Source of the DNA: PALSA-911 sp043742865
GTDB lineage: Bacteria; Pseudomonadota; Alphaproteobacteria; Acetobacterales; Acetobacteraceae
Assembly (NCBI GenBank): GCA_043742865.1
Contig: JAYTXR010000037.1
Coordinates: 1 to 41,295, forward strand
Direction: 5' to 3'
DNA length: 41,295 nucleotides
Shown: piece by piece, positions 8,401 through 16,389 of the stretch
Numbering within the stretch: position 1 is the stretch's first letter
Layout of the letters: each line of letters begins with the position of its first letter
The notes under the pieces: model-generated
The model's database searches: none
Told to the model about the DNA's origin: nothing
The model's input: the letters and a program-made list of their open reading frames with translations, nothing else
Translations under genes and position numbers: made by a program

Positions 8401-9608
8401 GCCGCCCGCCGCGCCAGCAGAACCGCGTTCAGCCCGCCGAACGCGAAGGAATTGGACATCGCGACCTCGATCGCCGCCGGCCGGGCCTGGTTGGGCACGC
8501 AGTCGATATCGCATTGCGGATCGGGCTCGCGATACCCGATTGTGGGCGGCAGCACCCCGTCGCGAATGGCGAGGCAGGTGACCAACAGCTCCAGCGCGCC
8601 GCCGGCATTTAGGCAGTGGCCGAGCATGGATTTCGTCGACGACACCGGCAGCGTCGGTAACCTTGTGCCAAAGATTTCCCTCAAAGCGATGATTTCGGTG
8701 ACGTCGTTCAATCGGGTTCCGGTGCCGTGGGCGTTGACATAGTCCACCCGGTCGGGTGCGAGGCCGGCATCGGCCAACGCCGCGCGCATCGCCCGCGCCG
8801 CGCCGGGCGCATCCGGGGCGGTCAGGTCCCCGGCATCGGCACTCATGCCAAAGCCGATCAGCTCGGCGTGAATGATGGCACCGCGCGCCCGTGCCCGCTC
8901 CCATTCCTCCAGCACCAGAATCCCCGCGCCCTCGCCGATCACCAGGCCCTCGCGATCGCGCGAAAACGGCCGGCAGGCATCCGGACTCAGCACCCGCAAC
9001 GACTCCCAAGCTTTCAGGAAGCCGACCTGGATCGAGGCGTCGCTGCCGCCGGTCACCGCGACCTCCAGCATGCCGCTGCGGACCATCTGATAGGCGAGGC
9101 CGATCGCATGGCTGGCGGACGCACAGGCGGAGGAGATGGCGAAGCACGGCCCGCCGATGCCGAACTCCATGGAGATATGGCTGGTGGCGGCGCTGGGCAT
9201 GCTGCGCGGCACCGTCATCGGCGCCAGCCGCCGGGCGCCGTCGCGATACAGAGCATGATAGGCGCTGTCGACGGTTTCCTGACCCAAAGCCGCGCCCAGC
9301 ACGACGCCGCAGCTCTGCGGATCGATGCCGTCCAGACTTGCTGCCGCCATCGCCTCGCGCGCGGCGACCAGCGCCAGTTGCGCGACGCGGTCCAGCTTGC
9401 CCAGCTGCCTTGGGTCGAAATGGGCCGTCGGATCGAAATCCGGGATCTCCGCCGCATTTCGCACCGTCAGCCGATCGGTCGGGATGGTACGGATCGGGCC
9501 GATGCCGCAGCTTCCCTGCCGCAAGGCGGCCCAAACCGGACCGACCCCGACGCCAAGGGCACTGACGACACCCAGCCCGGTTATGGCCACGCGCCGCGCC
9601 GCCTGCAT
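8397..9608 (-). CDS. beta-ketoacyl-ACP synthase (KAS II / FabF-like)
   Basis: A 403-residue condensing enzyme with the intact FabF triad: Cys162 in SSACASASHAIG, His294 in NAHGTGT, and His331 in TKSMLGHCLNAGG. The C-terminal SNSFAFGGLNA motif is also present. Its ATG overlaps the stop of the ACP gene by one base (TGATG), and its stop overlaps the polyketide synthase start as ATGA. That placement suggests a dedicated elongation enzyme acting on the cassette ACP rather than the housekeeping fabF. It probably makes or hands over the acyl starter for the type III synthase. It could alternatively be a chain-length-setting subunit, but the intact cysteine argues for real condensation. Confidence 0.92.
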   Translation of the reverse strand: MQAARRVAITGLGVVSALGVGVGPVWAALRQGSCGIGPIRTIPTDRLTVRNAAEIPDFDPTAHFDPRQLGKLDRVAQLALVAAREAMAAASLDGIDPQSCGVVLGAALGQETVDSAYHALYRDGARRLAPMTVPRSMPSAATSHISMEFGIGGPCFAISSACASASHAIGLAYQMVRSGMLEVAVTGGSDASIQVGFLKAWESLRVLSPDACRPFSRDREGLVIGEGAGILVLEEWERARARGAIIHAELIGFGMSADAGDLTAPDAPGAARAMRAALADAGLAPDRVDYVNAHGTGTRLNDVTEIIALREIFGTRLPTLPVSSTKSMLGHCLNAGGALELLVTCLAIRDGVLPPTIGYREPDPQCDIDCVPNQARPAAIEVAMSNSFAFGGLNAVLLARRAA

Positions 9609-9928
9609 CAGGCGCTTTGCCGCAGATCGGTGCCCGGTGCCGGCCGTGCCTCGTCCAGCGTCGCCAGCACGTGTTTCACCAGATCCCCGACCGTTGGGAA
9701 CTCGCTGCCGGAATCCGCGGAGAGGGCTGGGATCTCCACGTCGAACCGGGTCTCCAGCTCGAAAATCGTCTGCACCAGATCGATCGAGGCGATCCCCAAC
9801 CCCCCGATCGTGGCCTCGGGCAGCAGGCGCGCGGGGTCGATCAGGGTCTCCTTGGCCATCACGGCAAGGATCTGTTCCAACCGGGGATCGGCGGAAAGCC
9901 CGCCCCAGCCCTTTGGGCTACCGCTCAT
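9608..9928 (-). CDS. acyl carrier protein
   Basis: A 106-residue ACP, the first gene of the cassette. The phosphopantetheine attachment serine is Ser49 in LGIASIDLVQ, a variant of the usual G-x-D-S-L with alanine before the serine. Helical segments LEQILAVMAKETLI and TIFELETRFDVEIPA match the ACP four-helix fold. The ATG at 9928 is chosen over an upstream in-frame start because AAGGAG lies 9 bases before it and the upstream stretch runs through a repeated non-coding region. The 106-residue length is longer than housekeeping AcpP, with extra residues at both ends. Confidence 0.88.
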   Translation of the reverse strand: MSGSPKGWGGLSADPRLEQILAVMAKETLIDPARLLPEATIGGLGIASIDLVQTIFELETRFDVEIPALSADSGSEFPTVGDLVKHVLATLDEARPAPGTDLRQSA

Positions 9929-9982
9929 GTCTCGATGCTCCTTGGTCACCCTACCTGTCAAAATTGGGGTCAGGGTCCCCCG

Positions 9983-10031
9983 GCTGCAAGCCGAAACGTG
10001 TTTAATCTGCTGCAAGCCGAAACGTGTTTAA
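9983..10031. repeat. two 23-bp direct repeats upstream of the ACP gene
   Basis: The unit from g9983 to a10005 (gctgcaagccgaaacgtg then tttaa) recurs exactly at 10009-10031, a period of 26 bases. A degraded third unit (ctgcacgccg) follows. Each unit contains AAACGTGTTT, an imperfect palindrome with AAAC/GTTT arms. The pair lies 55-103 bases upstream of the ACP start, between the transporter stop and the cassette. It is a good position for an operator, though a simple duplication with no role is possible. Confidence 0.6.
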
Positions 10032-10055
10032 CCTACTGCACGCCGAGGCGGGGGT

Positions 10056-11219
10056 TTACATCAGGCCGGGCACCCGCGCCCAGCCGCGCAGCCGGCGGTG
10101 CAGCCAAAATGCCGGGATCGCCAGCAGGGTGAAAAACGCCGCCGCGAACAGCGCTCCCTCCGCCCCGCCGTACAGATCCGCGAGGCGTCCGCACAACGCC
10201 GGGACGATTGTGCCGCCGACATAATAGGTCGTGTAGAACAAAGACATGCCGACCGCACGGTTCTCCGGCCGGGCCGACAGCGTGCCCGCCGCCATGATCA
10301 CGCTGGGATGGATCGAGCCGATCACGCCGATCACCATGGCGCAGGTGATCGGCCAGTCCACCGCGCCGAAGGCGGCAAGACCGAACGCCAATGCCACCGT
10401 GCCGATCAGAAAAAGCGGAAAATGACCGAGCCGCATGGCGAAACCGCCGCCCAGCAGGATCGCCGGCACGTTGCCCCAGGTGGCGATGGTGATCACCAGG
10501 GCGATCAGCGCCGGGCTGTTGGCGCGATGGGTGAGCAGGGAGGGCGCATAGGCCAGGAAACTGGCATAGGGCGAGGTATAGAACGTCCAGATCAGCCCGC
10601 CGAGGACTACCATCACGCATTCCCGGCCGCCCGGAAACGAGAATGACCGCGGCACCGGATGGGCGAACGGCGAGGGACGATAGGCGAGGATGAACCAGAT
10701 CGCGGCCAAGGCGGCGAGCCCGGCGCCGAACAGGAACGCCGCCGGCCAGCCATATTCATGGGTCAGCGGCGGGGCAATCAGCTGCGCCATGCCCACCCCG
10801 ATCGGGAAGGCGGCGACCGATATCCCCAGACCCAGCATCAGTTGCCGCCCCTGGCACCAATCGGCGATCATCTTGCCTTGCAGCACGATCATCGCCACCG
10901 CGCCCACGCCCGAGACGCAGCGGCCCAGGAAGATTGCGGTCGTGGCGCCGAGCACCCCACCGGGATCGGCCGAGACCAGCGCGCCGGCCGCCATCAGGCT
11001 GAGGCCGGCGCCGACCACCAAATGCTCGCCAAAGCGTCGGCCGAGCAGACCGAGCGGCAATGCCGCGACAATGCCCAGCAGCATATAGGCGCCGACCAGG
11101 GCGCCGAGCGCGGTATAGTCGATCGCGAACTGAGCCATCAGCTGCGGGCCGATGCTGCCGACGGTCTGGAACTGGTAGCCGAACGCCACGCGCGACAGGC
11201 CGATGGCAAACAGGATCAA
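10056..11219 (-). CDS. MFS transporter
   Basis: A major facilitator permease of 387 residues counted from the TTG at 11219, with about 12 hydrophobic segments and a cytoplasmic-loop GLLGRRFGE motif after helix 2 (the usual G-x-x-x-D/G-R-x-G-R-K/R motif). The N-terminus is odd. In the same frame, upstream of TTG, the codons read I-A-A-W-L-A-S-N-G-V-R-R-W before LILFAIGL, which looks like a natural MFS beginning. The only codon with a well-placed ribosome site (GAGGGGG, 8 bases) is ATC at 11258, which would give 400 residues. The start may therefore be a non-standard ATC, a mutated ATG or a sequencing error. The gene follows maeB by 76 bases from TTG, or 37 from ATC. The substrate is unknown; export of the nearby polyketide product or uptake of a C4 acid are guesses. 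Confidence 0.8.
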   Translation of the reverse strand: MILFAIGLSRVAFGYQFQTVGSIGPQLMAQFAIDYTALGALVGAYMLLGIVAALPLGLLGRRFGEHLVVGAGLSLMAAGALVSADPGGVLGATTAIFLGRCVSGVGAVAMIVLQGKMIADWCQGRQLMLGLGISVAAFPIGVGMAQLIAPPLTHEYGWPAAFLFGAGLAALAAIWFILAYRPSPFAHPVPRSFSFPGGRECVMVVLGGLIWTFYTSPYASFLAYAPSLLTHRANSPALIALVITIATWGNVPAILLGGGFAMRLGHFPLFLIGTVALAFGLAAFGAVDWPITCAMVIGVIGSIHPSVIMAAGTLSARPENRAVGMSLFYTTYYVGGTIVPALCGRLADLYGGAEGALFAAAFFTLLAIPAFWLHRRLRGWARVPGLM

Positions 11220-11295
11220 CCATCGCCGTACGCCATTCGAAGCCAGCCATGCGGCGATTTTTCTTGCCCCCTCGGGCGTTCGGTGCGGGCCCGTC

Positions 11296-13581
11296 TTACT
11301 TCTCCGCAGCCTGGTAGGCCGCCAAACACGCCATATCGACGATCTGGCTGACGGAACTGTCCATCGGCACGATCTGGGCGGCGTCGCTCATGCCGATCAG
11401 CAATGGACCGATGGTGCTGCCGCCGCCGAGGCGGGGAGCGAGGCGGGAGGTGATGTGAGCGGAATGCAGCCCGGGCATCACCAGGATATTGGCCGGACCG
11501 GTCAGGCGGCAGAACGGATACAGCGCGCGCAACGCCGGTTCCAGGGCAACGTCGGGGCTCATTTCACCGTCGTATTCGAAATCAACCTGGCGGCCATCGA
11601 GGATGGCGACCGCCTCGCGCATGGTTTCCGCTGCCGCGTGCATCGGGTTGCCGAAGGTGGAGTGCGACAGCAGGGCGACCCGGGGTTCGTGTCCGAGGCG
11701 CCGTGCGGCCTCGGCGGCGCCGATGGCGATGTCGGCGAGTTGTTCGGCGTTCGGACGGAAATGCATCAGCGTGTCGGCGATGAAGATCGCCGCGCCGCGC
11801 ATGCCCAGCATCAGGGTCAAGCCGAAAGCGATGCGCCCGGCGGCGGGTTCGATAACGTGGCCGATGTCTTCCAGGCAGACCGCGGCGGAGCGGGTCAGCC
11901 CGGTGACCATGGCATCCGCGTCGCCGGTGGCGACCATGCAGGCGGCGAAGATGTTGCGATCCTGGTTGACCAGCCGCTGGCAGTCGCGCGCCAAAAAGCC
12001 TTTGCGCTGCAGCTTGCCATACAGGAAGTCGACATATTTGCTGTTGGTGACCGACAGCCGGGCGTTGTGGATCTCGATGCCCTCGACCAGCCCGAGGCCG
12101 AGCGCGTCCAGCGTGCGCTGCACCCGGTCCTCGCGGCCGATCAGCACCGGCGTGCCGTAGCCGGCGTTGCGGAAGGCGACCGCGGCGCGCACCACTTTTT
12201 CCTCCTCGCCCTCGGCGAACACCACGCGTTTGGGATGGGCGCGCACCCTTTCCATGATCGCATCGAGCGCGTTGGCGGTGGGATCGAGCCGTCCCGACAG
12301 GTCGCGCGCATAGCGGCGCAGATCGGCGATCGGCTTGCGGGCGACGCCGCTGTCCATCGCCGCCTTGGCGACCGCCGGCGGCAGCCAGGAGATCAGCCGC
12401 GGGTCGAAGGCGTTGGGGATGATGTAGTCGGGTCCGAAGGTCAGCCGCGCGCCGGCGGAGGCGTTATGCACCTCGTCCGGCACGTCTTCGCGCGCCAGCT
12501 TGGCCAGCGCCTCGGCGGCGGCGATCTTCATCGGCTCGTTGATCGTGCTGGCGCGGACATCCAGCGCGCCTCGGAAGATATAGGGGAAGCCAAGCACGTT
12601 GTTGACCTGGTTGGGGTAGTCCGACCGCCCGGTGGCGATGATGGCGTCGGCGCTGACCGCGCGGGCGTCCTCGGGCGTGATCTCGGGGTCGGGGTTGGCC
12701 ATGGCGAAGATGATCGGCTTGGCCGCCATCTGACGCAGCATGTCCTGGGTCAGCGCGCCCTTGGCCGACAGACCGAAAAACACGTCCGCCCCTTCCAGCG
12801 CCTGGGTCAGGGTGCGCGCGTTGGTTAACGCGGCATGGGCGGATTTCCACTGGTTCATGCCCTCGGTGCGGCCCTGGAAGACCACGCCCTTGGTGTCGCA
12901 GAGGATAATGTGGTCGGGGCGCATGCCCATCGCCTTCAGCAGCTCGACGCAGGCAATGGCCGCCGAGCCGGCGCCGTTGACCACCAGCCTTGTGTCGCGC
13001 AATTCACGCCCGGTTAGGTGGCAGGCGTTGATCAGCCCGGCCGCGGCCACGATGGCGGTGCCATGCTGGTCGTCGTGGAACACCGGAATGTCCATCAGCT
13101 CGCGCAGCCGCTGCTCGATGATGAAGCACTCCGGCGCCTTGATGTCTTCCAGGTTGATGCCGCCGAAACCGGGGCCGAGAAAGCGCACGGCGTTGATGAA
13201 TTCCTCGACGTCTTCGGTGCCGATTTCGAGGTCGATGCCGTCGACATCGGCGAAGCGCTTGAACAGCGCGATCTTGCCTTCCATCACCGGCTTGGAGGCG
13301 ACGGCGCCAAGATTGCCCAGGCCGAGCACGGCGGTGCCATTGGAGATGACGGCGACCATGTTGCCCTTGGTGGTGTAGTCATAGGCGAGATTCGGGTCGC
13401 GGAAGATGTGCAGGCAGGGTTCGGCGACGCCTGGGGAATAGGCCAGCGACAAGTCGCGAGCGGTGGCCAGCGGCTTGGTCAGATAGGTGGCGAGCTTGCC
13501 GGGCGGATAGGCGGCATGCATCGCGAGCGCATCTTCCCCGGAGACGCGGGCGGTGCGTTGATCGATGTTGCCGTCAGCCAT
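11296..13581 (-). CDS. maeB: NADP-dependent malic enzyme (MaeB, fused phosphotransacetylase domain)
   Basis: A 761-residue protein, the normal size for MaeB. It decarboxylates malate to pyruvate with NADP+. Residues from about 20 to 430 form the malic enzyme: the AYSPGVAEPCL region, VFHDDQHGTAIV, and the nucleotide loop VVNGAGSAAIAC. The C-terminal third is a phosphotransacetylase-like domain (MVTGLTRSAA, MLGMRGAAIFIADTLMH, VALLSHSTFG) that in this family is regulatory and binds acetyl-CoA rather than acting catalytically. The ATG at 13581 (MADGNID) is chosen because the open frame upstream has no homology. It is divergent from mutS, with an inverted repeat between them. It supplies NADPH and pyruvate, which fits a lipid-making lifestyle. 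Confidence 0.95.
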   Translation of the reverse strand: MADGNIDQRTARVSGEDALAMHAAYPPGKLATYLTKPLATARDLSLAYSPGVAEPCLHIFRDPNLAYDYTTKGNMVAVISNGTAVLGLGNLGAVASKPVMEGKIALFKRFADVDGIDLEIGTEDVEEFINAVRFLGPGFGGINLEDIKAPECFIIEQRLRELMDIPVFHDDQHGTAIVAAAGLINACHLTGRELRDTRLVVNGAGSAAIACVELLKAMGMRPDHIILCDTKGVVFQGRTEGMNQWKSAHAALTNARTLTQALEGADVFFGLSAKGALTQDMLRQMAAKPIIFAMANPDPEITPEDARAVSADAIIATGRSDYPNQVNNVLGFPYIFRGALDVRASTINEPMKIAAAEALAKLAREDVPDEVHNASAGARLTFGPDYIIPNAFDPRLISWLPPAVAKAAMDSGVARKPIADLRRYARDLSGRLDPTANALDAIMERVRAHPKRVVFAEGEEEKVVRAAVAFRNAGYGTPVLIGREDRVQRTLDALGLGLVEGIEIHNARLSVTNSKYVDFLYGKLQRKGFLARDCQRLVNQDRNIFAACMVATGDADAMVTGLTRSAAVCLEDIGHVIEPAAGRIAFGLTLMLGMRGAAIFIADTLMHFRPNAEQLADIAIGAAEAARRLGHEPRVALLSHSTFGNPMHAAAETMREAVAILDGRQVDFEYDGEMSPDVALEPALRALYPFCRLTGPANILVMPGLHSAHITSRLAPRLGGGSTIGPLLIGMSDAAQIVPMDSSVSQIVDMACLAAYQAAEK

Positions 13582-13641
13582 GCGCGGTTCCCCGATTTTT
13601 TGCTGTCTTGCGAGACGCTTTATGGGCTTTCCGCGAAGTCT

Positions 13642-13673
13642 AGGGAAGTTCTGGGATAAAGTGGAACTTCCCT
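13642..13673. promoter_or_regulatory. perfect 10-bp inverted repeat between maeB and mutS
   Basis: agggaagttc at 13642-13651 is mirrored exactly by gaacttccct at 13664-13673, with a 12-base spacer. It lies 61 bases upstream of the maeB start and 36 bases upstream of the mutS start, in the only gap between the divergent genes. The symmetry and position fit a dimeric regulator's operator. A hairpin in one or other leader transcript is the alternative. No U-run follows, so it is not a standard terminator. Confidence 0.5.
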
Positions 13674-13709
13674 GCTTGACCACGCGGCGCGCTTGGCCAT
13701 GCTCGGGCG

Positions 13710-16379
13710 ATGCATCGAGTTGTCGACCCTGCCGCATCTCTGCCGAAAACAGCCGGGATACCAGCCGGGACACCAGCGGGGGTCCGAGCGGGTGTGTCGC
13801 CGGCGATGGCGCAGTGGTTCGCCCTGAAGGCGGAAAATCCGGACGCGTTGCTGTTCTTCCGGATGGGCGATTTTTTCGAGATGTTCTTCGACGACGCGCA
13901 GGCCGCCGCCAGCGCGCTCGATATCGCGCTGACCGCACGCGGCGAGCATGCGGGCGCGCCGATCCCGATGTGCGGCGTGCCCGTGCATGCAGCCGAGAGC
14001 TATCTGGGCCGGTTGATCCGCCGCGGATTTCGCGTGGCGATCGCCGAGCAGATGGAAAATCCCAAGCTTCGTACCAGCAAGGCGCCGATCCGGCGCGCCG
14101 TGGTGCGGCTGATCACGCCGGGCACGATCACCGAGGAAGCGCTGCTGGAGGGCGGGCGGCGTAATCTGCTGCTGGCGCTGGCGGCCGACCGGGACGGTTT
14201 GGGTGCCGCCTGGCTGGAAATCTCCACCGGGCTGTTCGAGACCTGCGCGCTGGGTGCGGCGGAACTTTCCGCCCTGCTGGGAAGGTTGGATCCGGCAGAA
14301 ATTCTGGCGCCGGCGGAGCTGGCGCTGGGTGATTGGGCGTCCAGGCGATCGCCCGACGCGGTGGCGTCACCGCCGGCGATGGCCCGGCGGCGGGTGGCCG
14401 AAGCGTTCGGGGCGGCCAGCCTGGATGCTTTCGGCAGCTTTTCCGACCTCGAAGCGGTGGCGGCGGGATTGGCGCTGGATTATGTGCGGATGACCCAGGC
14501 GGGAAATTTGCCGCGGCTGTCGCGCCCGGCGCCGCAGGGCCAAAGCGGTGTGCTGGAGATGGATGCGGCAACGCGGGCCAGTCTGGAAATCCTGCGTGCC
14601 CGTGATGGCGGCGCGACGCATACTTTGCTGGCCGCGGTGCAGCGGACCCTGACACAGCCTGGCGCGCGGCTGCTGTCCGCCTGGATGGCGGCGCCGCTGA
14701 GCGATCCGGCGGCGATCGCGTCGCGCCAGGATGGTTGGTCCTGGCTACTGGCCAATAGCGGTCCCACCGCGCGATTGCGCGCCTGCCTGCGCACCGCGCC
14801 CGACATGGCCCGCGCGTTGGGACGGCTGTCGCTGGGCCGAGGCGGGCCGCGCGACCTGGCTGCGTTGCGCGACGGGCTGGCGGCGGCGCGGATCGCCGGG
14901 GCGGCGCTGGAGGGACCCTTGCCCACCGGGCTTGCCGCCGCGCGCGCTGCCCTCGCGGTCGATCCGGCATTGGCAGAATTGCTGGCGGCGGCGCTGGCCG
15001 ATCCGCCGCCGTACCGGCTGGACGATGGCGGGGCGATCCTGCCCGGCTTTGACGCCGAGCTGGACGGCGAGCGTGCCCTGCGCGACGACAGCCGCCGGGT
15101 GCTGACCGGCTTGCAACTGGATTACGCCCAGCGTTTCGGGGTGGCGGCGCTAAAAATCCGCCACCACGCGCAGCTCGGCTACGTCATCGAGGCGCCAGCG
15201 GTGGCGGTGGAAAAGCTGCGCGGCTTTCCCGAACTGATTTTGCGCCAGGGCATGGCCAACGGAGCCAGGTTCAGCACCAAGGAGCTGGCCGAGCTCGACC
15301 GGCGTATCGGCGAAGCCGGCGAGCGGGCGCAGGCGCGCGAGCGGGCGGTGTTCGCCCATCTGGTTCGCACCGTCCTTGCCGATGCCGACGCGCTGTCTGA
15401 CTGCGCCGACGCGCTGGCGCTGCTGGATGCGGCGCAATCGGCGGCGAAGCTGGCCGAAAACGGCAGCTGGTGCCGCCCGGTGATAACCGGCGGCACCGAA
15501 TTCCGGATCACCGCCGGGCGTCACCCGGTGGTGGAGGCAGCCCTGGCGGGCGCGGCCGTCTTCGTGCCCAATCATTGCGACCTGTCGCCGGAACGGCGGG
15601 TTTTGCTGCTGACCGGGCCGAACATGGCCGGCAAGTCGACGTTCCTGCGCCAGAACGCCATCGCCGTGATCCTGGCCCAGGCGGGCCTGCCGGTGCCGGC
15701 CGAGGCGGCGGAGATCGGCGTCGTGGACCGGTTGTTTTCTCGGGTCGGCGCCGCCGACGATCTGGCCCGGGGCCGCAGCACCTTCATGGTGGAAATGGTG
15801 GAGACCGCGGCGATCCTGCATCAGGCGGGTCCGAAATCGCTGGTGGTGGTGGACGAGATCGGCCGCGGCACCTCAACGCTGGATGGGCTGGCGATCGCCT
15901 GGGCGGTGCTGGAGGCGCTGCATTCGCAAGCGCGCTGCCGTACTATTTTCGCCACGCATTTCCACGAGCTGGCGGAACCGGCGGAACGGCTTGCGCGGAT
16001 CGCGCCCCACACGATGCGGGTGAAGGAATGGAAGGGCAGCGTGGTGTTCCTGCACGAAGTGGCGGCCGGTGCCGCCGGGCGTTCCTGGGGCGTGCATGTG
16101 GCGGAACTGGCCGGGGTTCCAGCTGCGGTGGTGAAGCGCGCCGCGCAGTTGCTGACCGCGCTGGAAAAAGGCGGGCGCGGCGCGAAGGTGGAAACCCTGC
16201 CGCTGTTTGCCGCCGCCCCCCATGCCCCGCCGGCGGGAGCCGCGACAATGGAGCCGGACCGGCTGCGCGACGAACTCGCGGCGATCGACCCGGATCGCCT
16301 GTCGCCGCGCGAGGCGCTGGAAAAACTCTATCTGCTGAAATCGCTGCTGCCTGTTTCCGGCGGACCCTTGCTGGATTAG
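13710..16379 (+). CDS. mutS: DNA mismatch repair protein MutS
   Basis: An 889-residue MutS. The mismatch-reading loop is GDFFEMF (53-59), with the Phe-x-Glu wedge as F55-F-E57; the middle tyrosine of the usual F-Y-E is phenylalanine. The connector, lever and clamp regions follow. The ATPase has Walker A GPNMAGKST (636-644), Walker B LVVVDEIGRGTS with Asp715-Glu716, and the dimer signature ATHFHEL. The ATG at 13710 gives about 30 extra residues rich in Gly/Pro/Ala; a start at 13806 (MAQWFALK) would match shorter homologues. No clear ribosome site favours either. It is followed 10 bases later by glnD, an arrangement often seen in alphaproteobacteria. Confidence 0.96.
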   Translation: MHRVVDPAASLPKTAGIPAGTPAGVRAGVSPAMAQWFALKAENPDALLFFRMGDFFEMFFDDAQAAASALDIALTARGEHAGAPIPMCGVPVHAAESYLGRLIRRGFRVAIAEQMENPKLRTSKAPIRRAVVRLITPGTITEEALLEGGRRNLLLALAADRDGLGAAWLEISTGLFETCALGAAELSALLGRLDPAEILAPAELALGDWASRRSPDAVASPPAMARRRVAEAFGAASLDAFGSFSDLEAVAAGLALDYVRMTQAGNLPRLSRPAPQGQSGVLEMDAATRASLEILRARDGGATHTLLAAVQRTLTQPGARLLSAWMAAPLSDPAAIASRQDGWSWLLANSGPTARLRACLRTAPDMARALGRLSLGRGGPRDLAALRDGLAAARIAGAALEGPLPTGLAAARAALAVDPALAELLAAALADPPPYRLDDGGAILPGFDAELDGERALRDDSRRVLTGLQLDYAQRFGVAALKIRHHAQLGYVIEAPAVAVEKLRGFPELILRQGMANGARFSTKELAELDRRIGEAGERAQARERAVFAHLVRTVLADADALSDCADALALLDAAQSAAKLAENGSWCRPVITGGTEFRITAGRHPVVEAALAGAAVFVPNHCDLSPERRVLLLTGPNMAGKSTFLRQNAIAVILAQAGLPVPAEAAEIGVVDRLFSRVGAADDLARGRSTFMVEMVETAAILHQAGPKSLVVVDEIGRGTSTLDGLAIAWAVLEALHSQARCRTIFATHFHELAEPAERLARIAPHTMRVKEWKGSVVFLHEVAAGAAGRSWGVHVAELAGVPAAVVKRAAQLLTALEKGGRGAKVETLPLFAAAPHAPPAGAATMEPDRLRDELAAIDPDRLSPREALEKLYLLKSLLPVSGGPLLD

Positions 16380-16389
16380 CATTGTCTTC

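Noticed and set aside
7324..9534. One 736-codon frame covering synthase and part of the ketosynthase region
   Set aside because: The N-terminal half is an out-of-frame shadow of the ketosynthase; the real synthase starts at 8400.
9961..9981. ggggtcagggtcccc segment considered as a hairpin or transposon end
   Set aside because: Arms do not pair beyond a few bases and no transposase or second end is nearby.
8727..10031. 434-codon open frame antisense to the ketosynthase and ACP
   Set aside because: Shadow frame; opposite-strand genes have all catalytic residues.
11203..12828. 541-codon open frame antisense to maeB
   Set aside because: Composition is typical of a high-GC shadow frame and maeB on the other strand has full motif support.
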